A DNA stretch of 12,826 nucleotides from positions 1 through 12,826 of the forward strand of contig JAEDGW010000077.1 of the NCBI GenBank assembly GCA_016297325.1, written 5' to 3'. The position numbers and the translations under genes are program-made. Below are positions 6,446-12,826 of the stretch, in pieces; the stretch's first letter is position 1; each line of letters opens with the position of its first letter. This DNA comes from Coprococcus sp. (GTDB lineage Bacteria > Bacillota > Clostridia > Lachnospirales > Lachnospiraceae). Below the pieces are notes generated by a model. That model was not told the origin of the DNA and ran no database searches. It saw nothing but the letters and a program-made list of their open reading frames with translations.

Positions 6446-7829
6446 TTCTATCATATTCTGGGCCGCCTGGGTCATCATACCTATAGTTATGGAGATCATT
6501 CCCACTATAGGTAATTTTGTGATACTCATAAAAAAGAAGATCGTATCAAGAAAAGAGAAGGCTGTGGATTTCTCACCTGAGATAACCATGATCATACCGG
6601 TATACAATCAGGAGCACAGCCTTAAGAGGTGCATCAGATCCATAAATGATTCCAATTATCCAAATGACAAGATATATATACTTGTGGTCAATAATATGAG
6701 TACGGACCACAGTTTTGAGGTGTTCTGTGAATGCCAGGAGGAGTTCCCTGAACTTACGATGAACTGGGTAAATTCAAGACAGGGAAAATCCAAAGCGCTC
6801 AATCTTGGACTTTTCAACAGTTTTGGAAAATATGTCATACACATTGACAGTGACGGTGTGCTCCAGAAGGATGCCATCAGAAATATGGTTACAAAGTTTG
6901 AGAGAAATCCGGATATAGACTGCATGACCGGAACGATCATGACTAATCCAGAACTGATAGACGATACCGGGAAGTTTGGACTCAGGCTGCTGAGAAAGCT
7001 TGAATTTTTTGAGTATTGTCAGGCGTTTCTGGCAGGAAGAAATTTCCAGTCGGAGTTCAACAATATATTCACACTTTCAGGTGCTTTTTCTGCATTCAGG
7101 CGTTCGACGATCATGAGAACGAACATGTACAACACCGATACTGTGTGCGAGGATACCCATGTCACATTTCAGATAAGGGATGTGCTTGGCGATAAGGTAG
7201 TTCTCTGTAGTGAGGCTATATTCTATGTAGATCCGATCGAGGATATGAACAGACTGTATATACAGAGGCAGAGATGGCAGAGAGGTGAGATAGAGGTAGT
7301 GCATATGTTCATGAAGAACAGGATGCATGTGGTCAGAGGATTTTTCTCAGATTTTATAGTCAGGCTGGTGATGTTTGACCACACATTTGCATTCCCACGT
7401 ATGATATGGTATTTCGCACTCATATGTCTGGGATTTGTCAATTATCCGTTCAGTCTCATCATACAGTCGGTCGTGATCATGTATCTGCTGTACGTTTTCA
7501 CCACGACACTTCTATATATATGTATAAGCCTGTTTCTCAAACCGTTTAAGAAACTCAGGCGGTACTATATGAAAAAATGGTATCTTGTGTTTTTGCTTCC
7601 TCTGTACAATTTCGTGGTATTCTGGTTCAGGTTTGCAGGCATAATAAATTCCATGAAGTCAAAGGGAAGCTGGAAGATGAAAAACTTTACAGAGGAGAGA
7701 GATACCGCAGCAGGTATTGTGAAGGGCGATTTTCTGTGGCTTAGGAAAGGGCTGGAGAAGGCCCGCAGATTTGTAAATTATCAGGATGATGATGTTTCAG
7801 GTGGACACGAGGAAAGATGCGATGAATAG
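6417..7829 (+). CDS. Membrane family-2 glycosyltransferase, exosortase G-associated (TIGR03111-like)
   Basis: The 470-residue protein has an N-terminal membrane segment (about 10-38), a cytoplasmic GT2 domain (about 55-300) and roughly three C-terminal membrane segments (about 320-410) before a soluble tail. GT2 motifs are intact: PVYNQ (61-65), the metal-binding DSD (144-146), CED as the catalytic-base acid pair (244-246) and QRQRWQRG (283-290). This layout is that of processive synthases such as PgaC, hyaluronan synthase and cellulose synthase, which polymerise and may extrude a glycan. The donor sugar cannot be told. Translation starts at TTG (6417), supported by AGGAGG (6403-6408) at 8 nt; the next ATG (6435) has no such site. 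It overlaps xrtG by 29 nt and the next gene by 8 nt. Confidence 0.9.
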   Translation: MTFITQMFHSSIIFWAAWVIIPIVMEIIPTIGNFVILIKKKIVSRKEKAVDFSPEITMIIPVYNQEHSLKRCIRSINDSNYPNDKIYILVVNNMSTDHSFEVFCECQEEFPELTMNWVNSRQGKSKALNLGLFNSFGKYVIHIDSDGVLQKDAIRNMVTKFERNPDIDCMTGTIMTNPELIDDTGKFGLRLLRKLEFFEYCQAFLAGRNFQSEFNNIFTLSGAFSAFRRSTIMRTNMYNTDTVCEDTHVTFQIRDVLGDKVVLCSEAIFYVDPIEDMNRLYIQRQRWQRGEIEVVHMFMKNRMHVVRGFFSDFIVRLVMFDHTFAFPRMIWYFALICLGFVNYPFSLIIQSVVIMYLLYVFTTTLLYICISLFLKPFKKLRRYYMKKWYLVFLLPLYNFVVFWFRFAGIINSMKSKGSWKMKNFTEERDTAAGIVKGDFLWLRKGLEKARRFVNYQDDDVSGGHEERCDE

Positions 7830-8925
7830 ACAAATAGATAAAAGTAAAAACAATTTCAAGGAAAAGACATACAGGGGAAGGCTTGTTGCCGCATTGGTAC
7901 TTGTGATCCTCACGATAGTGCTTGAGACGGTGTATTTTGTATATCATATCTCTGACAACAGGGATAATGTGCTGCAGGCATATGAGGATGAACAGTCACA
8001 GACAGTCGGTATTCTTGCCGGAGGACTTAAAGGCATGGCAGAGGATGAGATGGTAGATCTCATAAGGCAGACCGTTCCGGTATCTGGAAGTACATGGGGA
8101 TTTCTGATAAGTGACAGTGGCGTTTCGTATATGAAGGACGAGGATACTACGAAGTCTCTGGAGTATATATCATCTGTCAGTGCATTTGATGAATATATGG
8201 ATAGCCTTGGCGGTATAGTGAGCGAGGCTGCTGTGCCGGGAACAGGATATATATGCGGAATATTTACAGATACAGACTATGTTCTTGACAAATACGGTAC
8301 AAATACCATGGAGTTCTATATAATAATTGCTGTTGTGGCGACTGTTCTGGTATTTGGATGTATATTGATAGAGTTCGCCGGAAGGATTGGCCATGAAGGG
8401 CGGAAGGTCATAGCTCTTAAGGCTGCTCTTGCCGAGAGAAACGAGAAATTCGGCGAGTATGAGAAACTGACAGATCAGTACGAGGAGGAACTTAGGAACA
8501 GGGAGATGGAAGGTGGCGAGATGAAGAGAGAGGGATATTATGACATGGATATTGTCGACACCCTTCTCAGAAAATCTTCAGATCCTGAGCTATTCCCGAT
8601 TACATTCATGTTCATACGTGTTCGCATGGGGGACAGATATTTCTCAAGGGATGCCATATTCAGGATCATGGATTTCATCAAGAGTACCATGGGGAAAAAT
8701 CATATCACAGCGGAGGTATCAAAGGGATATTTTGTGGTGATAATGTATAAGACTGATATGGATATGGCTAAAAAGGCAAAGGCAGACATGCTTGAGAAGT
8801 GGGAGGAATTCTCCAAGGGTGCGGAACTTGAGGCGGTTTTAAAGGAGACCGGAAAAGGAGAAGATCCAAGACAGGTCTTTTATCATGAGAAGGACAGGCT
8901 GCTTGATCTGACGGACTGGCAGTAG
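7822..8925 (+). CDS. Two-TM sensor-like protein with degenerate GGDEF-like domain
   Basis: The 367-residue protein is not confidently matched to a named family. Segments in order are a basic cytoplasmic N-terminus, TM1 (about 19-43), an extracytoplasmic region (about 44-162) whose WGFLISDSGVSYMKDED phrase recalls Cache sensor domains, TM2 (about 164-187), a charged probable coiled coil (198-238) and a C-terminal region (about 258-330) resembling a GGDEF fold. In the last, AEVSKGYF (297-304) aligns with the canonical A-R-Y-G-G-D-E-F strand-loop, so the catalytic GGDEF is SKGYF. The RxxD inhibitory site expected just before it is also absent. It is thus unlikely to make c-di-GMP and may act as a regulator or scaffold. 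ATG 7822 is chosen over 7786 because GAGG (7809-7812) is well placed and the start overlaps the upstream stop by 8 nt. Confidence 0.7.
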   Translation: MNRQIDKSKNNFKEKTYRGRLVAALVLVILTIVLETVYFVYHISDNRDNVLQAYEDEQSQTVGILAGGLKGMAEDEMVDLIRQTVPVSGSTWGFLISDSGVSYMKDEDTTKSLEYISSVSAFDEYMDSLGGIVSEAAVPGTGYICGIFTDTDYVLDKYGTNTMEFYIIIAVVATVLVFGCILIEFAGRIGHEGRKVIALKAALAERNEKFGEYEKLTDQYEEELRNREMEGGEMKREGYYDMDIVDTLLRKSSDPELFPITFMFIRVRMGDRYFSRDAIFRIMDFIKSTMGKNHITAEVSKGYFVVIMYKTDMDMAKKAKADMLEKWEEFSKGAELEAVLKETGKGEDPRQVFYHEKDRLLDLTDWQ

Positions 8926-8961
8926 AACTTATACATTTACAGGAAAGGCTGCGTATATATT

Positions 8962-9411
8962 ATGAGATTCAGACAATACAAATTCAAATTCTATCTCAAT
9001 GCCAGACATGGCATATACAAAAACGGTGTTCTCGGTGAAGTGCATCCGCATACCTGGGAGATAGTGATAAATGTTGTGAAGGGCAGAAACGAGACAGTAA
9101 AGTTCCATCATCTTGAACACCGAGTTGAGGAATTCTTAAGCGCCTATCAGGACAAAACGCTAAATGACGTGCCTCCATTTGACATGATAAATCCGACTCT
9201 TGAGAACATATGTGAATATTTCAAGGAAGAACTCACCAGGATACTCAACAGGAACGGATGGATATTCCTTATGATGGAGATGAGTGAGTCTCCTTCGATG
9301 TCATATGTGGTGAGTCTTATCGATGACAGTTATACGGAGGAGATGCAGACCATTAATTCACTTACAGACAGGATACTCAGAGAGATAAAGGAAAACGACG
9401 CAGACAAATGA
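8962..9411 (+). CDS. PTPS-like protein of the exosortase G locus, copy 2
   Basis: This 149-residue paralogue of the protein at 4490 shares the FxLNARH/FNAKH start, the xHxHxW core and the NPTLENICEYFKEEL helix. Zinc ligands appear retained as His16, His28 and His30, although the usual HGH reads HPH. Catalytic positions are changed: the Cys position is Leu24, and the LDHxxLN region reads YQDKTLN. The SESPSM segment keeps the Glu that anchors pterin in PTPS/QueD. It would be cytoplasmic and, like copy 1, probably non-canonical or a binding protein; the two may form a mixed T-fold oligomer (inference). The upstream gap is 36 nt with only a weak, distant purine run (AGGAAAGG, 8941-8948). The last codons overlap the next gene by an ATGA junction. 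Confidence 0.82.
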   Translation: MRFRQYKFKFYLNARHGIYKNGVLGEVHPHTWEIVINVVKGRNETVKFHHLEHRVEEFLSAYQDKTLNDVPPFDMINPTLENICEYFKEELTRILNRNGWIFLMMEMSESPSMSYVVSLIDDSYTEEMQTINSLTDRILREIKENDADK

Positions 9412-11858
9412 CAGAAAGAGATACTTCCACCAGGAGAAAATTGAATATATATTTTGCCCTTGGGGTAGTTATGCTGGCAGTCCTTGCGGTGGTGGGCGTG
9501 ATACATTTTAAAAGTGTGGTGACAGAGCCATCTGGAAATGATGTATGGGGCCACCTGTATAAATCGAGGTATCTGTACGAGGCATTGAAGAGAGGTAAGT
9601 TTTATCCACTGTACGATGACACATGGTATAACGGTATCCAGCTTTTCAGATACTGGCCGCCTCTTTCGTATTATATAACGGCATTTCTCATGTTTTTTAC
9701 CGGCGGCGATGTGATACTTGCATATTACATGCTGTTTGGCGTGTATGTTTTCTTTGGAGGACTGGCGTTCCTCCTCATAGGAAGGAGACAGGGGAGACCG
9801 CTGTTTGGTGCTGCGCTTGCCATGCTCTGGTTCTTCATGCCTGAAAATGCCAGAATGTATGTGGACGAGGGCAATATGCCGAGAATGGTGGTATCATTCC
9901 TTCTTCCGTATCTCATATATTTCATCTGGGTGTACCTTAGGGAAGAGAAGAGATGGGCGCTGGCGGGAATACTTATATTCACCATGCTCATAACGGTGAC
10001 ACATATCATGATGATAGCCATGATAGGAATAGGAACGTTTCTTTTCCTGTTATTTGACCATCATAGGGGAATGGGAGTCAAGAGACAGATAATCATACTT
10101 GTGACCATGATCTGCGGAATACTCATCATGGGTGTGTGGCTCCTGCCATCCCTTTCAGGCGGAATATCATCCATGGATTCCGAGGCGGCGTCGGATGTCA
10201 TGACCATGTGGATGTCAGATCTGTCCTCATCCCTCAATCCAATGAACCGTCTGAATGGACATGCCAGTGCATTTTACTTTGGAATATCTGTTGTACTGCT
10301 ATCGGTTGCTGGAATACTTCTGGCAGACAACAGGAAGAAGTCGGGTTTTATTCTTGCCTTGGTTATCCTTGTGCTGACAACACCTGACGTACTGCCTATA
10401 CTGCGAAAACTTCCGATGAGCCAGGCGCTCTGGATGACGAGATTTACAGTCATTGCGTATGGATTTTTCTTGCTGTCCCTCATAGAGTGGAACAGGCTGA
10501 AAAAGCCGTTTGTGGTGGCGGCTGTGCTTATACTTGTCATCGATGCGATACCATCATTTACTTTTGAGAGATACAGCGTTCCGGCAAATGATGACGGCGT
10601 GAAGGCTGCTAAGCTCATGAAAGCAAATACTACACAGAGAGCTTCGCTCATGGATCTGTCAGGCCTCGGCTCATATCCGTCCTACGGACTGTGCGTGGAT
10701 GGCAGAGTGTCTTATACATTTGGCTGGGCATGGCAGGGGGCTGTCACGGCGGACAACATCATGCTCCTTAACCAGTCACTTGAAAATGAACAGTATGATT
10801 ATCTCTTTGACAGATCTGTTGAACTTGGAGATGACACAGTTGCCATCGAAAAGCGATATGTGGGCTTAAAGGGGAAGACCCTGCAGGATGTCATAGACAG
10901 CGCAAAGAAGAGCGGTTACACGCTGACTGATGAAAAAGATTCGGTGTATCTGTTTACATTAGACTGCCCCGATGAGTGGGGAGTGGTGACAAGATATGAA
11001 GGAATTGCCATAGGAGATTATGCGGACAATGTAACCTTGGCATTTCCTGTATTCAGATCCGGATCAAGCTCGAATATAGAGGATTATACCTGTGATGAGC
11101 TCTATGAGTACAAGATGGTTTTTCTGACCGGATTCACATATAACAACAGGGAAAATGCTGAGAAGATGGTAAAGGATCTTGCAGATCACGGAGTGAACGT
11201 TGTCATCGATATGACGCATATCCCGGCGGATAACGCCACAAGGCAGCATGTATTCATGGATGTAACCAGTATGTCTGTTACACTTGAAAATGCTTATCCT
11301 TCCCTCACATACAATGGCAGTCAGGTCTTAGCGGGGGCATTTCCGGAGGGGATGGAAGAGTGGAATACCGGATATATAACAGGAGACATAAAAGTGACAG
11401 GTGAGTTCAATTATGAGATGGAGAAGCTTGCATTTGCTGCGACAGCGCAGGATAGTGACAATATAAAATATGTCGGCCTTAATCTGGTGTATTATTACAG
11501 TGTGACCGGTGACGGCGGTGTTCAGGAGATGATAGAAGATATCCTTGGAGCAAACTCATCAGATCTTCCGCAGAGGACTATAGTGCAGATCGCCAGAGAG
11601 ATATCGGATGAAGGCATGGTCATAACGACAGATCAGACTTCCGATATCCCGGATGGTTCATATATAAATACAACTTTGGCGTATCAGGATATATTTGTAT
11701 CAGACTCCGATATATCGGAGGAGAACAATCTTCTGTGTGTAAAGCCTGGAGTTACTACTATAAAGTTCAGGTATCCTATGCTTCTGCCAGGAATGCTTGT
11801 CAGCATGATAGGACTTTTGGGCATGGTGGGTATATGGATATTTGCCAGAAAAAAATAA
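9408..11858 (+). CDS. Large GT-C-like membrane protein (PTPS_related, PF10131-like)
   Basis: The 816-residue protein has an N-terminal half (about 12-395) of some ten membrane segments. After TM1 it carries GNDVWGHL (Asp45, His49) and then the phrases YPLYDDTWYNG and RYWPPLSYY. An acidic residue in the first outer loop with this kind of follow-on is the hallmark of GT-C glycosyltransferases, which use lipid-linked sugars. The C-terminal half (about 396-790) is extracytoplasmic and includes a Rossmann-like stretch near 567-607 (YKMVFLTGF... GVNVVIDMTH) that recalls the amidotransferase-like domains of some envelope proteins. A final TM (about 795-812) ends in RKK. It corresponds, as I recall, to Pfam PTPS_related, a membrane family named for its PTPS neighbours, not for PTPS homology. 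The start overlaps copy 2 by 4 nt (translational coupling). It is the last gene of the operon. Enzymatic activity is inferred. Confidence 0.8.
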   Translation: MTERDTSTRRKLNIYFALGVVMLAVLAVVGVIHFKSVVTEPSGNDVWGHLYKSRYLYEALKRGKFYPLYDDTWYNGIQLFRYWPPLSYYITAFLMFFTGGDVILAYYMLFGVYVFFGGLAFLLIGRRQGRPLFGAALAMLWFFMPENARMYVDEGNMPRMVVSFLLPYLIYFIWVYLREEKRWALAGILIFTMLITVTHIMMIAMIGIGTFLFLLFDHHRGMGVKRQIIILVTMICGILIMGVWLLPSLSGGISSMDSEAASDVMTMWMSDLSSSLNPMNRLNGHASAFYFGISVVLLSVAGILLADNRKKSGFILALVILVLTTPDVLPILRKLPMSQALWMTRFTVIAYGFFLLSLIEWNRLKKPFVVAAVLILVIDAIPSFTFERYSVPANDDGVKAAKLMKANTTQRASLMDLSGLGSYPSYGLCVDGRVSYTFGWAWQGAVTADNIMLLNQSLENEQYDYLFDRSVELGDDTVAIEKRYVGLKGKTLQDVIDSAKKSGYTLTDEKDSVYLFTLDCPDEWGVVTRYEGIAIGDYADNVTLAFPVFRSGSSSNIEDYTCDELYEYKMVFLTGFTYNNRENAEKMVKDLADHGVNVVIDMTHIPADNATRQHVFMDVTSMSVTLENAYPSLTYNGSQVLAGAFPEGMEEWNTGYITGDIKVTGEFNYEMEKLAFAATAQDSDNIKYVGLNLVYYYSVTGDGGVQEMIEDILGANSSDLPQRTIVQIAREISDEGMVITTDQTSDIPDGSYINTTLAYQDIFVSDSDISEENNLLCVKPGVTTIKFRYPMLLPGMLVSMIGLLGMVGIWIFARKK

Positions 11859-11878
11859 TATTTATTGTAGATTTGGTG

Positions 11879-11907
11879 TTGACAGCATCTGAAAAAAATA
11901 GTAACAT
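11879..11907 (+). promoter_or_regulatory. Promoter of the TetR-family regulator gene
   Basis: A perfect TTGACA (11879-11884) is followed after 17 nt by TAACAT (11902-11907). The -10 overlaps the first palindrome (11905-11919), and the predicted start near 11914 lies inside it, so a bound repressor would block transcription. Autoregulation is inferred from this geometry. Confidence 0.65.
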
Positions 11908-11919
11908 AACGGTGTTATG
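11905..11919 (+). promoter_or_regulatory. Candidate TetR operator, site 1
   Basis: CATAACGGTGTTATG is a perfect palindrome of 6-nt arms around a 3-nt centre, a size typical of TetR-family operators. It overlaps the -10 and predicted start of the adjacent regulator gene. Confidence 0.6.
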
Positions 11920-11922
11920 AAA

Positions 11923-11937
11923 CGTAACACTGTTATG
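11923..11937 (+). promoter_or_regulatory. Candidate TetR operator, site 2
   Basis: CGTAACACTGTTATG matches site 1 with one arm base changed. Its centre is 18 bp from that of site 1, allowing two dimers to sit close together. It lies just downstream of the predicted transcription start. Confidence 0.5.
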
Positions 11938-11971
11938 TTATTTTTATATTACGATCGAATGGGTGGGAATT

Positions 11972-12613
11972 ATGGCAAAGAAAATACAACATGACAGCGA
12001 GACGAGGAAAGAACTTCTAAGGTGTGCCAAGGAAGAGTTCATGGATAAAGGATTCATGGGAGCGTCGCTCAGGAACATATGTCAGAAGGCAGGAGTGACA
12101 ACCGGAGCACTGTATTTCTTTTTCAAGGATAAGGATGATCTGTTCTGCAATGTTGTGGGACATATGCTTGACAGCCTCAATGTTGTGCTGACCGAGCATT
12201 TCTCCTTTGAGGTGGATGAGATGAAAAACGGCATGGCATCAGATCACGATGAGGACAGCGATTTTGAGTCGGCCAGGAACATAGTACATGAGCTTTATAA
12301 GCATAGAGAAGAGGTGCTTCTCGTTCTTACAAAGTCACAGGGCTCCAGCATGGAGAGCATGCCGGACAACATGGTGGATCAGATGGATGCACACAACGCA
12401 TTTATATGTGAGGCGATGTGCAAAGCATACGGAACACCGATGGTTGACAGGAATGTGGTACACTGGATGTCTCATTCACAGATCGATATGTTCATATTCA
12501 TGGTGACACATATAGACAATGAGGAGGATGCCCAGAAGTTCGTTGAGACTGGCATGAAATATCTGGTCTCAGGCTGGTACGGTCTCGTTAAGCCGTGGCA
12601 GGATCCAGAATAA
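11972..12613 (+). CDS. TetR/AcrR family transcriptional regulator
   Basis: The 213-residue protein has a typical TetR N-terminal DNA-binding domain. Helix 1 is RKELLRCAKEEFMDKGF (about 11-27), followed by the helix-turn-helix ASLRNICQKAGVTTGALYFFFKDKDDLF (about 30-57), which contains the family's GxLYxxFxxKxxL pattern with Phe in place of the usual Tyr/His. The C-terminal domain (about 65-213) is variable and would bind a ligand and dimerise; it gives no clue to the inducer. The ATG at 11972 is preferred over the GTG at 11963: a GGGTGGG (11961-11967) sits 4 nt before it and the protein then starts as MAKKIQHDSETR. Operator-like palindromes flank the gene at 11905-11937 and 12719-12733, suggesting autorepression and control of the gene to the right. 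Whether it also influences the exosortase operon is not shown. Confidence 0.9.
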   Translation: MAKKIQHDSETRKELLRCAKEEFMDKGFMGASLRNICQKAGVTTGALYFFFKDKDDLFCNVVGHMLDSLNVVLTEHFSFEVDEMKNGMASDHDEDSDFESARNIVHELYKHREEVLLVLTKSQGSSMESMPDNMVDQMDAHNAFICEAMCKAYGTPMVDRNVVHWMSHSQIDMFIFMVTHIDNEEDAQKFVETGMKYLVSGWYGLVKPWQDPE

Positions 12614-12675
12614 AGGCTGATAGAAATAGCAAATTAGAAAATATGATCATTTATATATTGAAGGATATTTATTAA

Positions 12676-12702
12676 AGGTCTTCCGAATTACATGGAAGAC
12701 CT
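12676..12702. terminator. Perfect 9-bp hairpin downstream of the regulator (weak or bidirectional terminator)
   Basis: AGGTCTTCC (12676-12684) and GGAAGACCT (12694-12702) pair perfectly around a 9-nt loop, and outer GATAT/ATATC (12664-12668, 12709-12714 region) can extend the structure imperfectly. On the plus strand it is followed by A's rather than T's, so it is a poor intrinsic terminator for the regulator gene. Read leftwards, a TTTAATAAAT tail follows. It may simply stabilise the 3' end. Confidence 0.4.
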
Positions 12703-12718
12703 AAAAAAAGATATCGTC

Positions 12719-12733
12719 CATAACAGCGTTATG
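12719..12733 (+). promoter_or_regulatory. Candidate TetR operator, site 3
   Basis: CATAACAGCGTTATG is the same palindrome as site 1 with a different 3-nt centre. It lies 106 bp after the regulator gene and 23 bp before a promoter-like sequence that points out of the window. Confidence 0.55.
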
Positions 12734-12756
12734 TATGCAGATGAACACATGAATAG

Positions 12757-12816
12757 TTGATGAAATGTAATTGCTGTTTATAAAAATATAGTAAATGAAA
12801 AATAGAACAAAGAGGA
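12757..12816 (+). promoter_or_regulatory. Candidate promoter and ribosome binding site of the next gene (beyond right edge)
   Basis: TTGATG (12757-12762) and TATAAA (12779-12784) are 16 nt apart, and a ribosome-binding-like AGAGGA lies at 12811-12816. No start codon with a sustained frame follows before the end, so the gene should begin at or just after the window edge. Upstream operator site 3 suggests it is under control of the TetR-family regulator. Confidence 0.4.
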
Positions 12817-12826
12817 CATCATAAAG

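Larger units (their letters stand above)
11902..11945 (+). terminator. Intrinsic terminator of the exosortase operon, overlapping operator sites
   Basis: The 16-nt arms (11902-11917 and 11925-11940) pair fully except for one G-T wobble around a 7-nt loop, and TTTTT (11941-11945) follows directly. The hairpin begins 43 nt after the last stop codon of the operon. The left arm coincides with the -10 of the regulator's promoter. Confidence 0.75.

Noticed and set aside
7786..7821. ATG at 7786 as start of the GGDEF-like protein
   Set aside because: It has no ribosome binding site and would overlap the glycosyltransferase gene by 44 nt. ATG 7822 has GAGG at 9 nt and a short 8-nt overlap.
8662..8673. 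RIMD in the degenerate GGDEF protein as a c-di-GMP inhibitory site
   Set aside because: It lies about 15 residues before the SKGYF loop, in a predicted helix. The canonical RxxD ends only about five residues before GGDEF, where this protein has GKNH.
11963..11971. GTG at 11963 as start of the TetR-family gene
   Set aside because: There is no ribosome binding site before it, and the purine run at 11961-11967 serves the ATG at 11972.
12795..12824. Nine-codon reading frame ATG AAA AAT ... TAA near the right edge
   Set aside because: It has no ribosome binding site and is too short to support; the AGAGGA inside it more likely serves a gene beyond the edge.

Overview
The sequence reads as a low-to-moderate GC, Gram-positive anaerobe of the Clostridia, most likely a gut Lachnospiraceae of Coprococcus/Roseburia/Butyrivibrio type. 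This is inferred from strong GGAGG-type ribosome binding sites, AGA/ATA-rich codon use, AT-rich intergenic DNA, a Firmicutes-type exosortase locus and the overall protein style. The species cannot be fixed from the sequence alone.

Layout. Positions 1-84 hold the minus-strand N-terminus of a lipoprotein. Facing away from it is a plus-strand block of three housekeeping-type genes: an AIM24/TIGR00266 protein (354-1031), a stand-alone TrpB2-type tryptophan synthase beta chain (1180-2550) and a class Ic aspartate aminotransferase (2798-4081). The aminotransferase has its own promoter and a strikingly structured 53-nt leader, and is closed by a strong intrinsic terminator (4138-4190).

The core of the window is a seven-gene plus-strand operon (4490-11858) behind a near-consensus promoter (4381-4409). 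In order it encodes a 6-pyruvoyl-tetrahydropterin-synthase (PTPS)-like protein, a secreted protein with a C-terminal TGPW-hydrophobic-basic sorting tail (Firmicu-CTERM-like), the exosortase-family protein XrtG, a membrane family-2 glycosyltransferase, a two-TM sensor-like protein with a degenerate GGDEF-like domain, a second PTPS-like protein, and an 816-residue GT-C-like membrane protein. Junctions are short gaps or overlaps, so the set is almost certainly co-transcribed. It is a Gram-positive exosortase G system: the exosortase would process the tailed protein, while the GT2 and GT-C-like proteins probably make or attach a glycan. The PTPS-like pair keep the zinc ligands but have lost the catalytic residues, and their role is unknown. 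I am not aware of an established biochemical function for this system; it is the most interesting content here.

The operon ends in an inverted repeat (11902-11940) that is at once an intrinsic terminator and a double copy of a 15-bp palindrome overlapping the promoter of a TetR-family regulator (11972-12613). A third copy of the palindrome (12719-12733) sits before a promoter-like sequence leading out of the right edge, which suggests that the next gene is the regulator's target.
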